DNA of 64,000 bases from Rouxiella chamberiensis (GTDB lineage: Bacteria > Pseudomonadota > Gammaproteobacteria > Enterobacterales > Enterobacteriaceae). The translations under genes were made by a program, and so were the position numbers. The first letter of the stretch is position 1. Each line of letters begins with the position of its first letter. The notes beneath the pieces were generated by a model that was not told the DNA's origin, made no database searches, and was given only the letters and a program-made list of their open reading frames with translations. Shown in pieces: positions 41,391-52,031 of the stretch. The stretch is from contig NZ_CP114058.1 of NCBI RefSeq assembly GCF_026967475.1, forward strand, positions 248,001 to 312,000, read 5' to 3'.

Positions 41391-42080
41391 ATGAAAACCC
41401 TGGGCCTGATTGGCGGAATGAGCTGGGAGTCCACCATTCCCTACTATCGAATCATTAACGAGCAGGTGAAACAGGCGCTCGGCGGCCTGCATTCGGCTAA
41501 AATGATTCTCTACAGTGTCGATTTCTACGAGATAGAAAAGCTGCAGGCGCAGGGCTACTGGGATCAGGCGGGAGCCCTTCTTGGCGGGGCGGCGCTGGCG
41601 CTGAAAAAAGCGGGGGCCGAAGTGATAGTGGTCTGTACCAACACGATGCATAAGGTGGCTGGGGCCATCGAGCAGATTGGCGGCCTGCCGTTGCTGCATA
41701 TTGCCGATGCCACCGCGTCGCGCGTTCTCGGGCAAAATCTGCGGCGTGTGGGGTTGCTGGGTACGCGTTTTACGATGGAGCAGGATTTTTATCGCGGTCG
41801 ATTACTGGCGCAGGGCATCGAAGTGCTGACGCCAAACGAGGCCGACCGCGCCGTGGTGCATCGCATCATTTATGAAGAGCTGTGTCTCGGTAAAATCCTG
41901 CCCGCCTCGCGCGGTGATTATCAGCGGATTATTCGCCAACTGGAAGAGCAGGGCGCCGAGGGCATCATTCTGGGCTGCACCGAGATTACCTTGCTGGTCG
42001 GCGCGCAGGACGCCCGCGTACCGGTGTTTGATACCACCGCCATTCACGCACAGGCGGCGGCCAGCTATAGCCTGATGTAA
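41391..42080 (+). CDS. Aspartate/glutamate racemase family protein (YgeA-like)
   Basis: A 229-residue racemase fold enzyme from ATG 41391 with AGAGG about 9 bases upstream. It has two conserved catalytic cysteines, Cys82 in VVCTNTMHK and Cys196 in LGCTEITLL, and the N-terminal LGLIGGMSWEST glycine motif typical of aspartate racemases and the broad-range YgeA. It is 36 bases from the PACE gene and may be co-transcribed with it. Confidence 0.85.
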   Translation: MKTLGLIGGMSWESTIPYYRIINEQVKQALGGLHSAKMILYSVDFYEIEKLQAQGYWDQAGALLGGAALALKKAGAEVIVVCTNTMHKVAGAIEQIGGLPLLHIADATASRVLGQNLRRVGLLGTRFTMEQDFYRGRLLAQGIEVLTPNEADRAVVHRIIYEELCLGKILPASRGDYQRIIRQLEEQGAEGIILGCTEITLLVGAQDARVPVFDTTAIHAQAAASYSLM

Positions 42081-43340
42081 TTAATCGCTGTCGTCATCGG
42101 CAGATTTGTCGCGTCGGGAGACCAGCAGCAGCGGTTTCCCGGTCAGCACTACCCAGGCCGGCAGCATCACGATGCACAGCACCGGCAGCAAATTGAGATC
42201 CGGAACCACCGCCAGCGCCAGAAACAGGCTAAGCCAGCCGTCTCGCGTGACCACAAGCACCATGCCCATCACTGCGCAGGACACCGTCACCGCCGCAGGT
42301 ACCGAATCGACATGATTGTGCAGCAAAATCCCGAGCGATACGCCAACAAACACCGCAGGAAAAATCCGTCCGCCCCGAAAGCCGCAGGCTGCTGCCACGA
42401 CCAGTGCCGCCAGTTTGCTTAGGGTGATGGCCAGCAGTTTACCGAGCGACAGATTGTCGCTGGTGGCCGCCAGCAGTTTCATCTCGTCATAGCCCCGAAA
42501 CAGCGTAATCTGTCCGCCGGTCAACGCCAGTAAGCCGAGTACAAAACCGCCCAGACCCAGCATCAGCATGGGATAGCGAATGGCGTGGAAAAAGCGGTGT
42601 AAATGCGGGAAACACCATACCGCCAGCATGCCTACAGCTATCGCCATGACGGTGACTATCGCGCCGCTGAACACATCGACAAGGTGCGTGCTGGTATAGG
42701 CGGCCAGATTGAGGGTGAAGTTCGGCTCGTCGAAAAGACTGCTGGTCATTGCCCCCGCTCCGGCCGCCAGCAGCGGAGGAAACAGCCGGTCCCAGAGCGA
42801 AATATCCTTGCCGGTGTTCAGGGTCTGCGAAAAGATAAGCGCCGCCGCCACGGGCGCACCAAACAGCGCGCCGAGCGTACCTGCCGCAGTAAGAATGACC
42901 CAGTCGGTCGACTGAACGCGCGGAAACAGCTGCGCGCCGAGGGTGACGGCAAGCGCAATATTAATGGCAATAATCGGATTTTCAGGCCCGAGACTGACGC
43001 CGCCCGCCAGGCCGAGTATCAGTGCCAGCAGCAGTCCCGGCACCGCATTGAGCGGCAGCGGCATGCCAATCAGGGACTCAGTGGCGGGATCAGGACCCGC
43101 ATGGCCCGGCAGATAGCGGATGACCGCGCCTACGCCCACGCCGGTCAATGTGAGCATAAACAGCATCCAGCCCGCAGAGTGCGTGTTAATGTTTAAAACG
43201 TCGGGTATATTGAACCACAACACATTTTGCAAGGCGTGGGCGACACGTAGGACGGCGACCAAAACAATACTGGACGCAGAGCCGATCACCAATGCCGGGA
43301 CCCCGAAGGTCAGCATGGTTTTTGCGCGAGGATGCAACAT
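42081..43340 (-). CDS. yfeO: CLC-family ion channel/transporter YfeO
   Basis: A 419-residue membrane protein of the chloride channel family, matching E. coli YfeO across its length. The segment [11 protein letters not shown] corresponds to the selectivity-filter region G(K/R)EGP of CLC proteins, here in the form [22 protein letters not shown] and [18 protein letters not shown] are other family blocks. The ion is not established. It is next to glk, as in E. coli. Confidence 0.92.
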   Translation of the reverse strand: MLHPRAKTMLTFGVPALVIGSASSIVLVAVLRVAHALQNVLWFNIPDVLNINTHSAGWMLFMLTLTGVGVGAVIRYLPGHAGPDPATESLIGMPLPLNAVPGLLLALILGLAGGVSLGPENPIIAINIALAVTLGAQLFPRVQSTDWVILTAAGTLGALFGAPVAAALIFSQTLNTGKDISLWDRLFPPLLAAGAGAMTSSLFDEPNFTLNLAAYTSTHLVDVFSGAIVTVMAIAVGMLAVWCFPHLHRFFHAIRYPMLMLGLGGFVLGLLALTGGQITLFRGYDEMKLLAATSDNLSLGKLLAITLSKLAALVVAAACGFRGGRIFPAVFVGVSLGILLHNHVDSVPAAVTVSCAVMGMVLVVTRDGWLSLFLALAVVPDLNLLPVLCIVMLPAWVVLTGKPLLLVSRRDKSADDDSD

Positions 43341-43642
43341 GCAGGAATTCCCTTATTATACTGCTCTGTCCAGTGTAGAGAAGATTGCCGACTTTTTGTT
43401 TTGTTACCGAGTTATTTTGCGCTATGCCGCTGCTTATATCATCAATAGGTTAAATCGGCGTTGCAGCATAGGTCAATTACCGCTATTTTGCCCTCACTGA
43501 TCTGTAAGCATAAACCTAAGCACTTATAGTCCTGCTGGCCAAGATTTTCCAGCCCTGAAAGGGGCATGTCAGAGAAGGCTGATTGACATCACTGAATGCG
43601 TGCCGAAGCAGGGCAAGCAATTTAATTTTTGCGGAGATAAAA

Positions 43643-44614
43643 ATGACCAAGTACTCCCTGGTGGGCGATGTCGGAGGCACAAACTGCCGTCTGGCACTTT
43701 GCGATCTCGACAGTGGCGAGATTTCTCAGGCCCAGACCTTTTCCGGCCTGGATTACGACAGTCTCGAAGCGGCAGTTCGTCACTATCTGGAGTTGCAGCA
43801 TCACGAGGAAGTCGTAGATGCCTGCATAGCCATCGCCTGTCCTATTGTGGGCGACTGGGTCGCGATGACCAACCACACCTGGGCGTTCTCGATTGCCGAG
43901 ATGAAGAAAAACCTGGGTCTGGAGCATCTTGAAGTCATTAACGATTTCACCGCGGTGTCCATGGCGATCCCGATGCTGAAAGAAGCCGATCTGCTACAGT
44001 TTGGCGGCAAGAAGCCGGTCGACGGCAAACCGGCGGTGATTTACGGCGCGGGAACCGGTCTTGGCGTGGCGCACATCATCCACGTCGCCAACCGCTGGTT
44101 GAGCCTGCCGGGCGAAGGCGGACACGTCGATTTCGCGCCGAACAGCGAAGAAGAAGACATCATTCTCGAGCAGTTGCGTACCGAAATGGGGCACGTTTCC
44201 GCCGAGCGTATTCTTTCGGGTCCGGGGCTGGTCAATCTTTATCGCGCAATCGTCAAGTCCGACAACCGCGAGCCGGAAAACTATGCACCGAAAGACGTGA
44301 CCAAACTGGCGCTGGAAGACAACCTCGACTGCCGTCGTGCGCTGTCGCTGTTCTGCGTCATCATGGGGCGTTTCGGGGGCAATCTGGCTCTGACAATGGG
44401 CACCTTCGGCGGCGTTTACATCGCCGGTGGCATCGTGCCGCGCTTCCTGGACTTCTTCAAGGCTTCCGGTTTCCGTGCCGCCTTCGAGGACAAGGGGCGT
44501 TTCAAAGATTATCTGATTGATATTCCTGTTTATCTCATCACGCACGACCAGCCGGGTCTGTTGGGGGCGGGGGCGTATCTGCGCCAGTCCATCGGCATCA
44601 CTCTGGTTATCTAG
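43643..44614 (+). CDS. glk: Glucokinase
   Basis: ATP-dependent kinase that phosphorylates free internal glucose to glucose-6-phosphate. The 323 residues start at ATG 43643, with GGAG 7 bases upstream, preferred to an upstream in-frame start. Present are the phosphate-binding [14 protein letters not shown], sugar-binding [18 protein letters not shown] and [20 protein letters not shown] and [14 protein letters not shown] strong terminator follows. Confidence 0.96.
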   Translation: MTKYSLVGDVGGTNCRLALCDLDSGEISQAQTFSGLDYDSLEAAVRHYLELQHHEEVVDACIAIACPIVGDWVAMTNHTWAFSIAEMKKNLGLEHLEVINDFTAVSMAIPMLKEADLLQFGGKKPVDGKPAVIYGAGTGLGVAHIIHVANRWLSLPGEGGHVDFAPNSEEEDIILEQLRTEMGHVSAERILSGPGLVNLYRAIVKSDNREPENYAPKDVTKLALEDNLDCRRALSLFCVIMGRFGGNLALTMGTFGGVYIAGGIVPRFLDFFKASGFRAAFEDKGRFKDYLIDIPVYLITHDQPGLLGAGAYLRQSIGITLVI

Positions 44615-44637
44615 CGTCAAAATCGATAAACATAATT

Positions 44638-44678
44638 AAGCCTCCTCAGGACCGGTTCCTGAGGAGGCTTAGTTTTTT
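44638..44678 (+). terminator. Terminator after glk
   Basis: A 14-bp stem, AAGCCTCCTCAGGA at 44638-44651 with TCCTGAGGAGGCTT at 44657-44670, has a five-base loop and is followed by a run of six T. It also lies at the 3' end of convergent ypdB. Confidence 0.93.
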
Positions 44679-44690
44679 GTCCGCGTAAAA

Positions 44691-45443
44691 TTACAACCCC
44701 ATCAGCTGGCGGAAGGCCTTGACCTTGCTGCGGCTCACCGGCACTTCAAAATCCAGATCGCTTAACCGCAAAATATAGGTGTTGTTGAACCACGGCACGA
44801 TTTCGCGAATCTTCGACAGATTGACGCAATAGGAGCGATGACAGCGGAAGAAATGTTCTTCGGGCAGGCGCAGACATAGCTCGGAAATGTTCATCGGCAT
44901 GGTGAATTCTTCGCGGCGGGTATACACCTGCGTGACCTTTTCCTGCGCGGCGGCATAATAAATATCGTTGATATCGGTGACAATAATCCGCTCGTCCTTG
45001 ATGAGATTGATGCTGTGACTTACGCGATGGCTGCCCGTGGCCGCCGGGGTATCGGCCTGTTTCTCGCGCTTTTGCTTGTCCCATTCAAAATGCGACTCGA
45101 GCTTTTGCAGCATCGTGACTATTCGCGACTCGTGATAGGGCTTGAGGATGTAGTCGAAAGCTTCGATTTCAAAGGCTTCTGCGGCGTGCTCTTTGTAGGC
45201 GGTGATGAAAATGATGTACGGCTTGTGGGCAAACTTGCTGATATTCTGCGCCAGCAGCACGCCGTCGAGCGAAGGGATGTTAATATCCAGAAAAATGGCG
45301 TCAACCTGATGAGTTTGCAGGTATTTAAGCACCTCAAGGCCGTCATCGAACTTCCCGACAAGATCAATCGCACTGTGGGTGTTAATCAGATAGCCAAGCT
45401 CTTCCTGAGCCAGAAATTCATCCTCGACGATTATTGCTCTCAA
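44691..45443 (-). CDS. ypdB: LytTR-type response regulator YpdB
   Basis: A 250-residue regulator with a receiver domain (Glu7-Asp8, phospho-acceptor Asp53 in [11 protein letters not shown], Lys near residue 101) and a C-terminal LytTR DNA-binding domain (about 145-248, VSRREEF-like to [29 protein letters not shown]). With YpdA it forms the pyruvate-responsive pair known from E. coli, which controls transporter genes. It overlaps ypdA by 4 bases. Confidence 0.92.
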   Translation of the reverse strand: MRAIIVEDEFLAQEELGYLINTHSAIDLVGKFDDGLEVLKYLQTHQVDAIFLDINIPSLDGVLLAQNISKFAHKPYIIFITAYKEHAAEAFEIEAFDYILKPYHESRIVTMLQKLESHFEWDKQKREKQADTPAATGSHRVSHSINLIKDERIIVTDINDIYYAAAQEKVTQVYTRREEFTMPMNISELCLRLPEEHFFRCHRSYCVNLSKIREIVPWFNNTYILRLSDLDFEVPVSRSKVKAFRQLMGL

Positions 45444-47113
45444 CGGCTTTTTTCCCGATCAATCATAAATGAAATTTCTGTGCCCGGTTCCAGTCTGCGG
45501 ATCTGCAAACCTTGTCCATAAAGCAGGGTCACGCGGTGGTGAACATTGAGCAGGCCGATTTTATTGCCCGGCATCTCGTTTTTTGCCACGCGGTCGATAA
45601 CCGATTGCAGAATACCTTGTCCGGTATCTTTTACGGAGACGTTAATATTATTGCCGACATGTTTGACGGCAATCACCACCACGCCCTTGCCGCTACAGGG
45701 TTGAATGCCGTGAACAATGGCATTTTCTACCAGCGGCTGAATCAGCAGGCTTGGGATTGACACGGAAACATCTTCGTCGATGTCGTAAATTACCGTCAAT
45801 TTGCTGCCAAATCGCGCCTGTTCGATGGCGATATAGTCCTGCACCTGATGCAGTTCCTTGCGCAGGTCGATAAGCTCGTCGTTTAGCTCCAGATTGTAAC
45901 GCAGGTAACGCGACAGGTTAATAATAAGCTGCCGCGAGGTATCTGGATTGATGCGAATCGACGAAGAGATAGCGTTGAGCGCATTAAACAGAAAGTGCGG
46001 GTTAATCTTGCTCTGCAAGGCGCGCATTTCGGCCTTGTTGGCCATTTCACGCAGCTGCTCGGCGCGTGAGACTTCCATTTGCGTCGAAATTATCTGCGAC
46101 AACCCGACCGCCATGACTTTCAGCGAATAGGTAATACGGTGCGCATGACAATAGTAAATTTTCAACGAGCCGGTGATCACGCCTTTTTCCCACAGCGGAA
46201 TGATCATTTGCGAGTGAATTTGCGGTGTGCGGTCCATTTCATCGTTGTTTTTGATGGTTATACGGCCGCTGCTGATCACTTCCTTGGTGTTGTCGCTGAT
46301 GATTTCATGGCCGATATTGTACTGATCCGCGCCTGTTCCCACATAGGCGAGGATGTTTTTGGTATCGGTAATCGCTACGGCATCGGCGTTGATGTCTTCA
46401 CGGATAATATTGCATACCGTCGCCATCGATTCGGCATTGATATTGCGAAAGTAGGGCAGCGTCTTGTTGGCAATATCCAGCGCCAGCCGGGCCTGACGGG
46501 CGGCAATAGCCTCTTTCTCGTCGGCCACGCTTTGTACTAGCAGCACGATCGGGCCTATCGAAATCGCGCCGAGGATAAGGGGCGCAGAAATCGTCAGCAC
46601 GATATCCAGACCCAGCGCAAAAGGCCGTGAAAGCAATAAAATCAGCAGCATGGTCAAAGATTCGCACAGCATCCCCGCCGCAATGCCGACCCGCCAGTGA
46701 TACTCTTTTTTCACTTTGAGATTGATATAACCCGAAAGAAAACCGGCGATGATGCTGGTGATAAGACACGGGATCGAGGTGACACCATGAATATCAATCA
46801 AAAACCGGTGACTGCCCGAGATAATGCCGGTAATGATGCCGACCCACGGACCAAACAGAATACCGCCCGACACGATAGCTATCGTGCGCACATTGATAAG
46901 CGAGCCTTCGACATTGATGCCGGAAAGGGTGCCGAAGATGGCAAAGAGAGAAAAAATCGCGGTGACGGCGGTCGGTTCCAGCGGCGTATGGGCATCGTTT
47001 TCCTTTTGCAGCAACCGGCGAAAAAGACGGGTACGGGTCAGGAAAAACAGGCAAATCAGCATTAACGCGGCGCGATCAAATACCGCCAGCGTCATATCGA
47101 AAACGTTTTGCAC
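45440..47113 (-). CDS. ypdA: LytS-type sensor histidine kinase YpdA
   Basis: A 557-residue inner-membrane kinase, partner of YpdB. The N-terminal 5TM-LYT domain (about 1-200, with [26 protein letters not shown]) is followed by a GAF-like domain and the LytS-type kinase box with [16 protein letters not shown], then an ATP-binding domain ([35 protein letters not shown]). The E. coli homologue senses extracellular pyruvate. It is the first gene of the ypdAB operon. Confidence 0.92.
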   Translation of the reverse strand: MQNVFDMTLAVFDRAALMLICLFFLTRTRLFRRLLQKENDAHTPLEPTAVTAIFSLFAIFGTLSGINVEGSLINVRTIAIVSGGILFGPWVGIITGIISGSHRFLIDIHGVTSIPCLITSIIAGFLSGYINLKVKKEYHWRVGIAAGMLCESLTMLLILLLSRPFALGLDIVLTISAPLILGAISIGPIVLLVQSVADEKEAIAARQARLALDIANKTLPYFRNINAESMATVCNIIREDINADAVAITDTKNILAYVGTGADQYNIGHEIISDNTKEVISSGRITIKNNDEMDRTPQIHSQMIIPLWEKGVITGSLKIYYCHAHRITYSLKVMAVGLSQIISTQMEVSRAEQLREMANKAEMRALQSKINPHFLFNALNAISSSIRINPDTSRQLIINLSRYLRYNLELNDELIDLRKELHQVQDYIAIEQARFGSKLTVIYDIDEDVSVSIPSLLIQPLVENAIVHGIQPCSGKGVVVIAVKHVGNNINVSVKDTGQGILQSVIDRVAKNEMPGNKIGLLNVHHRVTLLYGQGLQIRRLEPGTEISFMIDREKSR

Positions 47114-47304
47114 AGCAAATTCTCGGTGGGATGCAAAGCATCGCGCTCATTGGAATGGCATGATTATAGGGAAATGTGCCTGCAGGAGCCATAAAACGCG
47201 TAAGCCATCAAAAATAGCGTATTTTGAAAGCGCGAACCATTTCAAAAAGCGCCGGTTTATGGCGTACTTGGTCGATTGTTATGCAGATAAAACAGGGAGC
47301 GGGC

Positions 47305-47862
47305 ATGATTGTTCTGACAACGCCGCGGCTGACCATGCGGCCGCTTAAACGCGAAGACTGGCCATTGTTTCTTTCGCTGAACGAAAATCCCGGCGTGATG
47401 AAATTTATTGGAGATATCGACACGCCCGCGCAGATTCGCCACCGTTTCGATCAACGATTGGGACATTGGACGAAATATTCCGACTTCTGGCTGTGTCTGG
47501 TTATCCGTGAACTGGAAACGGACGCGCCCGTCGGCCTGACCGGCTTTTTTCCCGACTGGCGACCCTATCAGCAGGCCGAAGTCGGTTTTATGCTGCTGCC
47601 CGAACATCAGGGTAAGGGCTACGGCCAGGAATCGCTGCGTGAAGTGGTCAACTATGCTTTCCGCGTCTGCGGCTTTCACCGCTTGCAGGCCAATGTTATT
47701 GAAGGCAATTATCCTTCACGCCGTATGCTTGAACGCTGCGGATTCCAGCTAGAGGGACTTCTGCGGGAAAGTTATCGTCTGCGCGGCGAGTGGCATAATG
47801 ACTGGTTGCTAGGTCTGTTGCGTGACGATATCGCGCTTGCGCCCGAGCCGTTGAAAAAATAG
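47305..47862 (+). CDS. GNAT family N-acetyltransferase (RimJ/RimL-like)
   Basis: 185 residues from ATG 47305 with GGGAG about 7 bases upstream. TTPRLTMRPLKREDWPLFLSL is the typical start of RimJ/RimL-type acetyltransferases. The acetyl-CoA loop is LLPEHQGKGYGQESLREVVNYAF, and the C-terminal RMLERCGFQLEGLLRESYRLRGEWHNDWLLGLL is the family's end. The acetylated substrate is unknown. Confidence 0.85.
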   Translation: MIVLTTPRLTMRPLKREDWPLFLSLNENPGVMKFIGDIDTPAQIRHRFDQRLGHWTKYSDFWLCLVIRELETDAPVGLTGFFPDWRPYQQAEVGFMLLPEHQGKGYGQESLREVVNYAFRVCGFHRLQANVIEGNYPSRRMLERCGFQLEGLLRESYRLRGEWHNDWLLGLLRDDIALAPEPLKK

Positions 47863-47993
47863 TCGCTTGATCTCTCGACAGCGTTTGCACACTGCGATAT
47901 GTTGAATTATCGGTCTACGTTCACCGCCACAAGCGGCAAATGCAGACCAGCGTCGCTCGGATGGTCCGGGCGCTTACGTTCATCGAGGTTACT

Positions 47994-49246
47994 ATGTCCG
48001 ATTCAAGCCAACCGCGCCGTTTTACGCGTATCGATCGTCTTCCCCTTACGTATTCAACATCACTTCCGAATTGAAAATGGCTGCGCGACGTCGCGGCGAA
48101 GACATTATCGATTTCAGTATGGGGAATCCTGACGGTCCCACACCGCCGCACATCGTCGAAAAACTCGTTACCGTTGCCCAGCGCGAAGATACCCACGGAT
48201 ATTCAACCTCCAAGGGCATTCCGCGTCTGCGCCGTGCGATTTCCCGCTGGTATGCCGACCGTTATCAGGTAGATATAGACCCTGAAAGCGAAGCCATTGT
48301 GACCATTGGTTCGAAAGAGGGATTGGCTCACCTGATGCTGGCGACACTGGATCACGGCGATACCGTACTGGTGCCCAACCCAAGTTATCCCATTCATATT
48401 TATGGCGCCGTGATTGCCGGTGCACAGGTGCGCTCCGTGCCGCTGGTCGAAGGGGTAGACTTCTTCGGCGAGCTTGAACGCGCGATAAAAGAGAGTATTC
48501 CGCGTCCCAAGATGATGATTCTTGGTTTCCCGTCGAACCCTACGGCACAGTGCGTGGAGCTGGACTTCTTCGAGCGGGTTGTCGCGTTGGCGAAACAGTA
48601 TAACGTGATGGTTATCCATGACTTAGCTTATGCGGATATTGTTTTTGATGGCTGGAAAGCACCCTCTATCATGCAGGTGCCAGGTGCGAAAGATATCGCT
48701 GTCGAGTTCTTTACGCTTTCGAAAAGCTACAACATGGCGGGCTGGCGTATTGGCTTTATGGTCGGTAATCAGGAGCTGGTCAGTGCCTTGGCACGTATCA
48801 AAAGCTATCACGATTACGGCACTTTTACGCCGCTTCAGGTTGCCGCGATTGCTGCGCTGGAAGGCGATCAACAGTGTGTGAAAGATATTGCCGAGCAATA
48901 TCGCCAGCGTCGTAATGTATTGGTGCGCGGGTTGCACGAAGCGGGATGGATGGTCGAAAATCCGAAAGCCACACTGTATGTTTGGGCTAAAATTCCTGAC
49001 GCCTATGCTCATTTAGGTTCGCTGGAATTCGCCAAAAAACTGCTCGCGGATGCCAAAGTCTGCGTCTCTCCGGGCGTGGGTTTCGGTGATTACGGCGATA
49101 CCCACGTCCGCTTTGCGCTCATCGAAAATCAGGACCGCATCCGTCAGGCGGTGCGCGGCATCAAAGCCATGTTCCGCGCCGACGGACTTATCGCGCCCAG
49201 GAAGGGCAGCGCCGAGAACCGCCGAGCCGAAATCGGTGAGCGATAA
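47994..49246 (+). CDS. alaC: Alanine transaminase AlaC (frameshift near the 5' end)
   Basis: PLP-dependent aminotransferase that makes alanine from pyruvate and glutamate. The first frame from ATG 47994 reads [17 protein letters not shown] and then breaks at a run of four C at 48042-48045, where five are expected. Adding one C gives [32 protein letters not shown] and a 417-residue protein, as in the family. Without repair an internal start at 48071 gives a protein lacking about 26 residues. The PLP lysine is in [21 protein letters not shown] lies 7 bases before ATG 47994. Confidence 0.93.
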
Positions 49247-49291
49247 AGTGTAATTCCTCACACACGTTGCTTTTCGAAAACACCAAACAGC

Positions 49292-49321
49292 AAACCGGGC
49301 CTCAAATGCCCGGTTTTTCTT
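49292..49321 (+). terminator. Terminator after alaC
   Basis: AAACCGGGC pairs with GCCCGGTTT around a seven-base loop, followed by T residues. Confidence 0.88.
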
Positions 49322-49476
49322 TATTTGCATTTGAAAAGGAAAGGGCCCGCCGTTTTTCAGGAAAAGTAAATAACCGCATTAAATGCCCGACTTTCATAAA
49401 AACCCCTTAATTTGGCGCTATTATTTTTAAACGTATTGACGTAGTTTGTAACACATTGCGTAATTAGGGAAAATGC

Positions 49477-50001
49477 ATGAAAAATCGTTATTCGTCGCTG
49501 CAAATCAGCCTTCACTGGCTGACCTTGTTAATGATTATTCTTACCTATTCAGTCATGTTGGGGCGCGGCTACTTTCCGGACGAATACCGACTGATTGTGC
49601 GACAACTGCATTACAACTTCGGCATAAGCGTGTGGGTGCTGGTTTTCATCCGCATTTTGCTGCGCCATCGTTTTCGTTCGCCCCCTATCACGCCGCCGCT
49701 GCCCACCTGGCAGGCGCATATAGCAACGCTCACGCACTGGCTGCTTTATCTGCTTTTTCTGGCGTTGCCGACGCTGGGTTTTCTGACCGTATTGTTCGCC
49801 GGACGGCAGATTTTCCTGCTTGGCTGGGAGATCCCGCAGTTTGTGACGCCGCGTCCTGAATGGCGACCGGTGCTGCGTGACACGCACGAACTGGTCGCGA
49901 CGCTGGGTTATTATCTGGTCGGATTGCATGGTCTGGCAGCGCTGTTCCATCACTATTTCATGAAAGACGATACGCTCAAGCGCATGATGCCCGGAAAATA
50001 A
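49477..50001 (+). CDS. Cytochrome b561 (CybB-like)
   Basis: A 174-residue inner-membrane di-heme cytochrome b with four membrane helices. Histidines fit heme ligation: His13 in QISLHWLTLL, His near 45 in LHYNFGISVW, His in ATLTHWLLYL and His in RDTHELVATLG and GLHGLAALFHH. The family moves electrons from ubiquinol, and in E. coli CybB acts as a superoxide:ubiquinone oxidoreductase. A long AT-rich upstream stretch probably holds its promoter. Confidence 0.87.
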   Translation: MKNRYSSLQISLHWLTLLMIILTYSVMLGRGYFPDEYRLIVRQLHYNFGISVWVLVFIRILLRHRFRSPPITPPLPTWQAHIATLTHWLLYLLFLALPTLGFLTVLFAGRQIFLLGWEIPQFVTPRPEWRPVLRDTHELVATLGYYLVGLHGLAALFHHYFMKDDTLKRMMPGK

Positions 50002-50222
50002 CACAGATTTTCGTTTGAAAATTGCGGCTTAACTGATTGTAAAACATGGACTGTTTTACAATTATCTGATGCGGATCCTGTTTGTTGCTCGTTGAAAGGC
50101 GTAAACTGGTTTCTCTGTAACGGGGGGACTTGGTAAGATAAGCCCATGAAAGTTATGAATATGGCGCAGAGAGGGAGTCCCTTGCTGCCACAATAGTTTG
50201 ACTTAAGGTATTGATAATCAAT

Positions 50223-51086
50223 ATGGCTACTCCTTCACAACTCGCGCAGCTGCAAGATCAAATCCGTACCAGCTATGATTCCCTGAGCAAAAGGTTAAAG
50301 CAGGTTGCCCGTTATATTCTGGACAACGGCAACACGATCCCCTTTGAAACCATTGCCTCGATTGCAGAGAAAGCCAACGTTCCGCCGTCGACACTTATTC
50401 GTTTCGCCAACAATTATGGTTTTGATGGTTTTAACGAAATGAAGCAGGTATTTCGTCAGCATCTGATGGAAGGCACGGTGAATTACACCGAACGCGCCAG
50501 CCTGTCGCGCCAGACCGCCAGTGAAGAGAGCGGCGCGCCCGAAACGCCTGCTGAAATTCTGAAAGTCTTCAGTATGGTCAACGAACAGGCGCTGCAACAG
50601 CTCAGCGGCCAGATCAAAGCCGAAGATTTGGAACGTGCGGTGAAACTGCTTGATGAAGCAGAAAATATCTATGTGATTGGATTTCGTCGCTCATTCAGCA
50701 TCGCGGCCTATCTGACCTATGCGTTTCGCCATCTTGAGCGCCGCACGTTTCTGATTGATGGCCTCGGCGGCATGTTCAACGAACAGCTTAATATGGTGCA
50801 GCCAACCGACGTGGTGATTTCTATCAGTAATTCACCGTATGCGCAGGAAGTGGTTGATTTAGTGTCGATGGGTGCGGCGCAGGGAGCCAAGCAGATTGCC
50901 ATTACCGACAGTCTTGTCAGCCCGTTGACGGCTTTCAGTGACGTCTGCTTTATTGTACGTGAAGCACAGGTTGATGGCTTCCGTTCGCAAATCGCTTCCA
51001 TGTGCCTGGCGCAAACGCTAATGATGTCACTTGCGCTAAATAGCGTGGGCAAAATCGACTCGGCCATTGGCAAGTCGCCACGATAA
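50223..51086 (+). CDS. RpiR/MurR-family regulator, probably IolR
   Basis: A 287-residue repressor-type protein with an N-terminal helix-turn-helix of the RpiR family (LKQVARYILDNGNTIPFETIASIAEKANVPPSTLIRFANNYGFDGF). A C-terminal SIS sugar-phosphate-binding domain follows (about 130-270, VIGFRRSFSIAAYLTYAFR and VVISISNSPYAQEVVDL). The Salmonella inositol repressor IolR is of this family, and iolD lies just downstream, so this is probably IolR. ATG 50223 is chosen. TTG 50211 sits closer to an AAGG box and is possible. Confidence 0.75.
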   Translation: MATPSQLAQLQDQIRTSYDSLSKRLKQVARYILDNGNTIPFETIASIAEKANVPPSTLIRFANNYGFDGFNEMKQVFRQHLMEGTVNYTERASLSRQTASEESGAPETPAEILKVFSMVNEQALQQLSGQIKAEDLERAVKLLDEAENIYVIGFRRSFSIAAYLTYAFRHLERRTFLIDGLGGMFNEQLNMVQPTDVVISISNSPYAQEVVDLVSMGAAQGAKQIAITDSLVSPLTAFSDVCFIVREAQVDGFRSQIASMCLAQTLMMSLALNSVGKIDSAIGKSPR

Positions 51087-51524
51087 AACCGCTAACCGCG
51101 TACAGAAACAGGGTGAAACCCTTTACGACATCCTTGTCGTAAACGGCCATAGGCTTTCGAAATTCTCGTTCAACGGTGTAACCTCGATTCGGGCAGTAAG
51201 CGCTGCCTTTGCCGAGACGATGAACGAAAACGTTGCGTTAGCCTTGTTTCACTCTCCACGCCCTCCGTGCAACGTCCGAATCGAGCTTCTTCATGGGAAG
51301 TTCATCCGTTCGTCGAAATCAATATAAATATTCGAAATTAAAATTTCAAATAAAATATTTTTGAAATTATAATTTTTATGATGCAGCGCACATCTTCTGT
51401 TTTGGAATGAACGACAGGCTGCAATGAAAATTGCCGCAACCTTTTGCGAGGGCGCTGACGGGGTAGAGATCTGGATGATGTCCTCAAGGCTGGCTATACT
51501 GCGTTTTCTCTTTACTCCGAGCTC
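51087..51524. promoter_or_regulatory. AT-rich region with paired inverted repeats upstream of the LspA-like gene
   Basis: No gene is recognised in about 440 bases. GAAATT-AA-AATTTC at 51334-51347 and GAAATT-AT-AATTTT at 51363-51376 are similar inverted repeats, centred 29 bases apart. They are candidate operator sites for the neighbouring RpiR-family regulator. Confidence 0.4.
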
Positions 51525-52031
51525 ATGAATATGAAATTCAGTAAACGTCTAAGCCTGATAACTCTTGTTTTTGCCCTGTGTGTTGGCATTGATCAACTCA
51601 CCAAAGCCTTCGCCAAGGCGACGCTGTCCATGGATTATGTGCGTGAATATCTGGGCGGTAGCGTCAGGCTGTTACTTACCCATAATACGGGCACCTTTCT
51701 GGGCCTTGGCGGCACGCTGCCTGCCAACCTGCGCTATGTGCTGATGATTGTCGGTATCGGCACCTTCCTGCTGGCACTGCTGATTTACACGCTGACCAAT
51801 AAGCGCGCCAATGCCGCAACCCTTATTTCATTGACCATGATTTTTGCGGGCGGTGTGAGCAATCTGCTGGACCGCATTGTCTATGGGGGTTACGTGGTCG
51901 ATTTCATGAATATCAGCGCAGGCATGCTGCGTACCGGCGTGTTCAACGTGGCCGATATTGTCTTGCTGGCAGGTGCCTTTATTCTGCTGCTGACGGGTTT
52001 CAAAGCCAAACCTCAGGCTGTAAAAAGTTAA
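51525..52031 (+). CDS. Signal peptidase II-like protein (LspA paralogue)
   Basis: A 168-residue membrane protein with four hydrophobic segments. It shows the LspA signature in order: DQLTKAFAKATL near residue 22, LLLTHNTGTFLGLGG (Asn-Thr-Gly-x-x-Phe), FAGGVSNLLDRIVYGGYVVDFMN with the first catalytic Asp, and VFNVADIVLLAGA with the second. The standard lspA lies beside ileS in enterics, so this is probably a second copy. Standing between a regulator and iolD, its substrate is unknown. Confidence 0.75.
   Translation: MNMKFSKRLSLITLVFALCVGIDQLTKAFAKATLSMDYVREYLGGSVRLLLTHNTGTFLGLGGTLPANLRYVLMIVGIGTFLLALLIYTLTNKRANAATLISLTMIFAGGVSNLLDRIVYGGYVVDFMNISAGMLRTGVFNVADIVLLAGAFILLLTGFKAKPQAVKS

Noticed and set aside
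42603..43196. Long frame (197 codons) opposite yfeO
   Set aside because: yfeO is a clear full-length family member. The opposite frame has a composition typical of antisense of a GC-rich membrane gene and no ribosome site.
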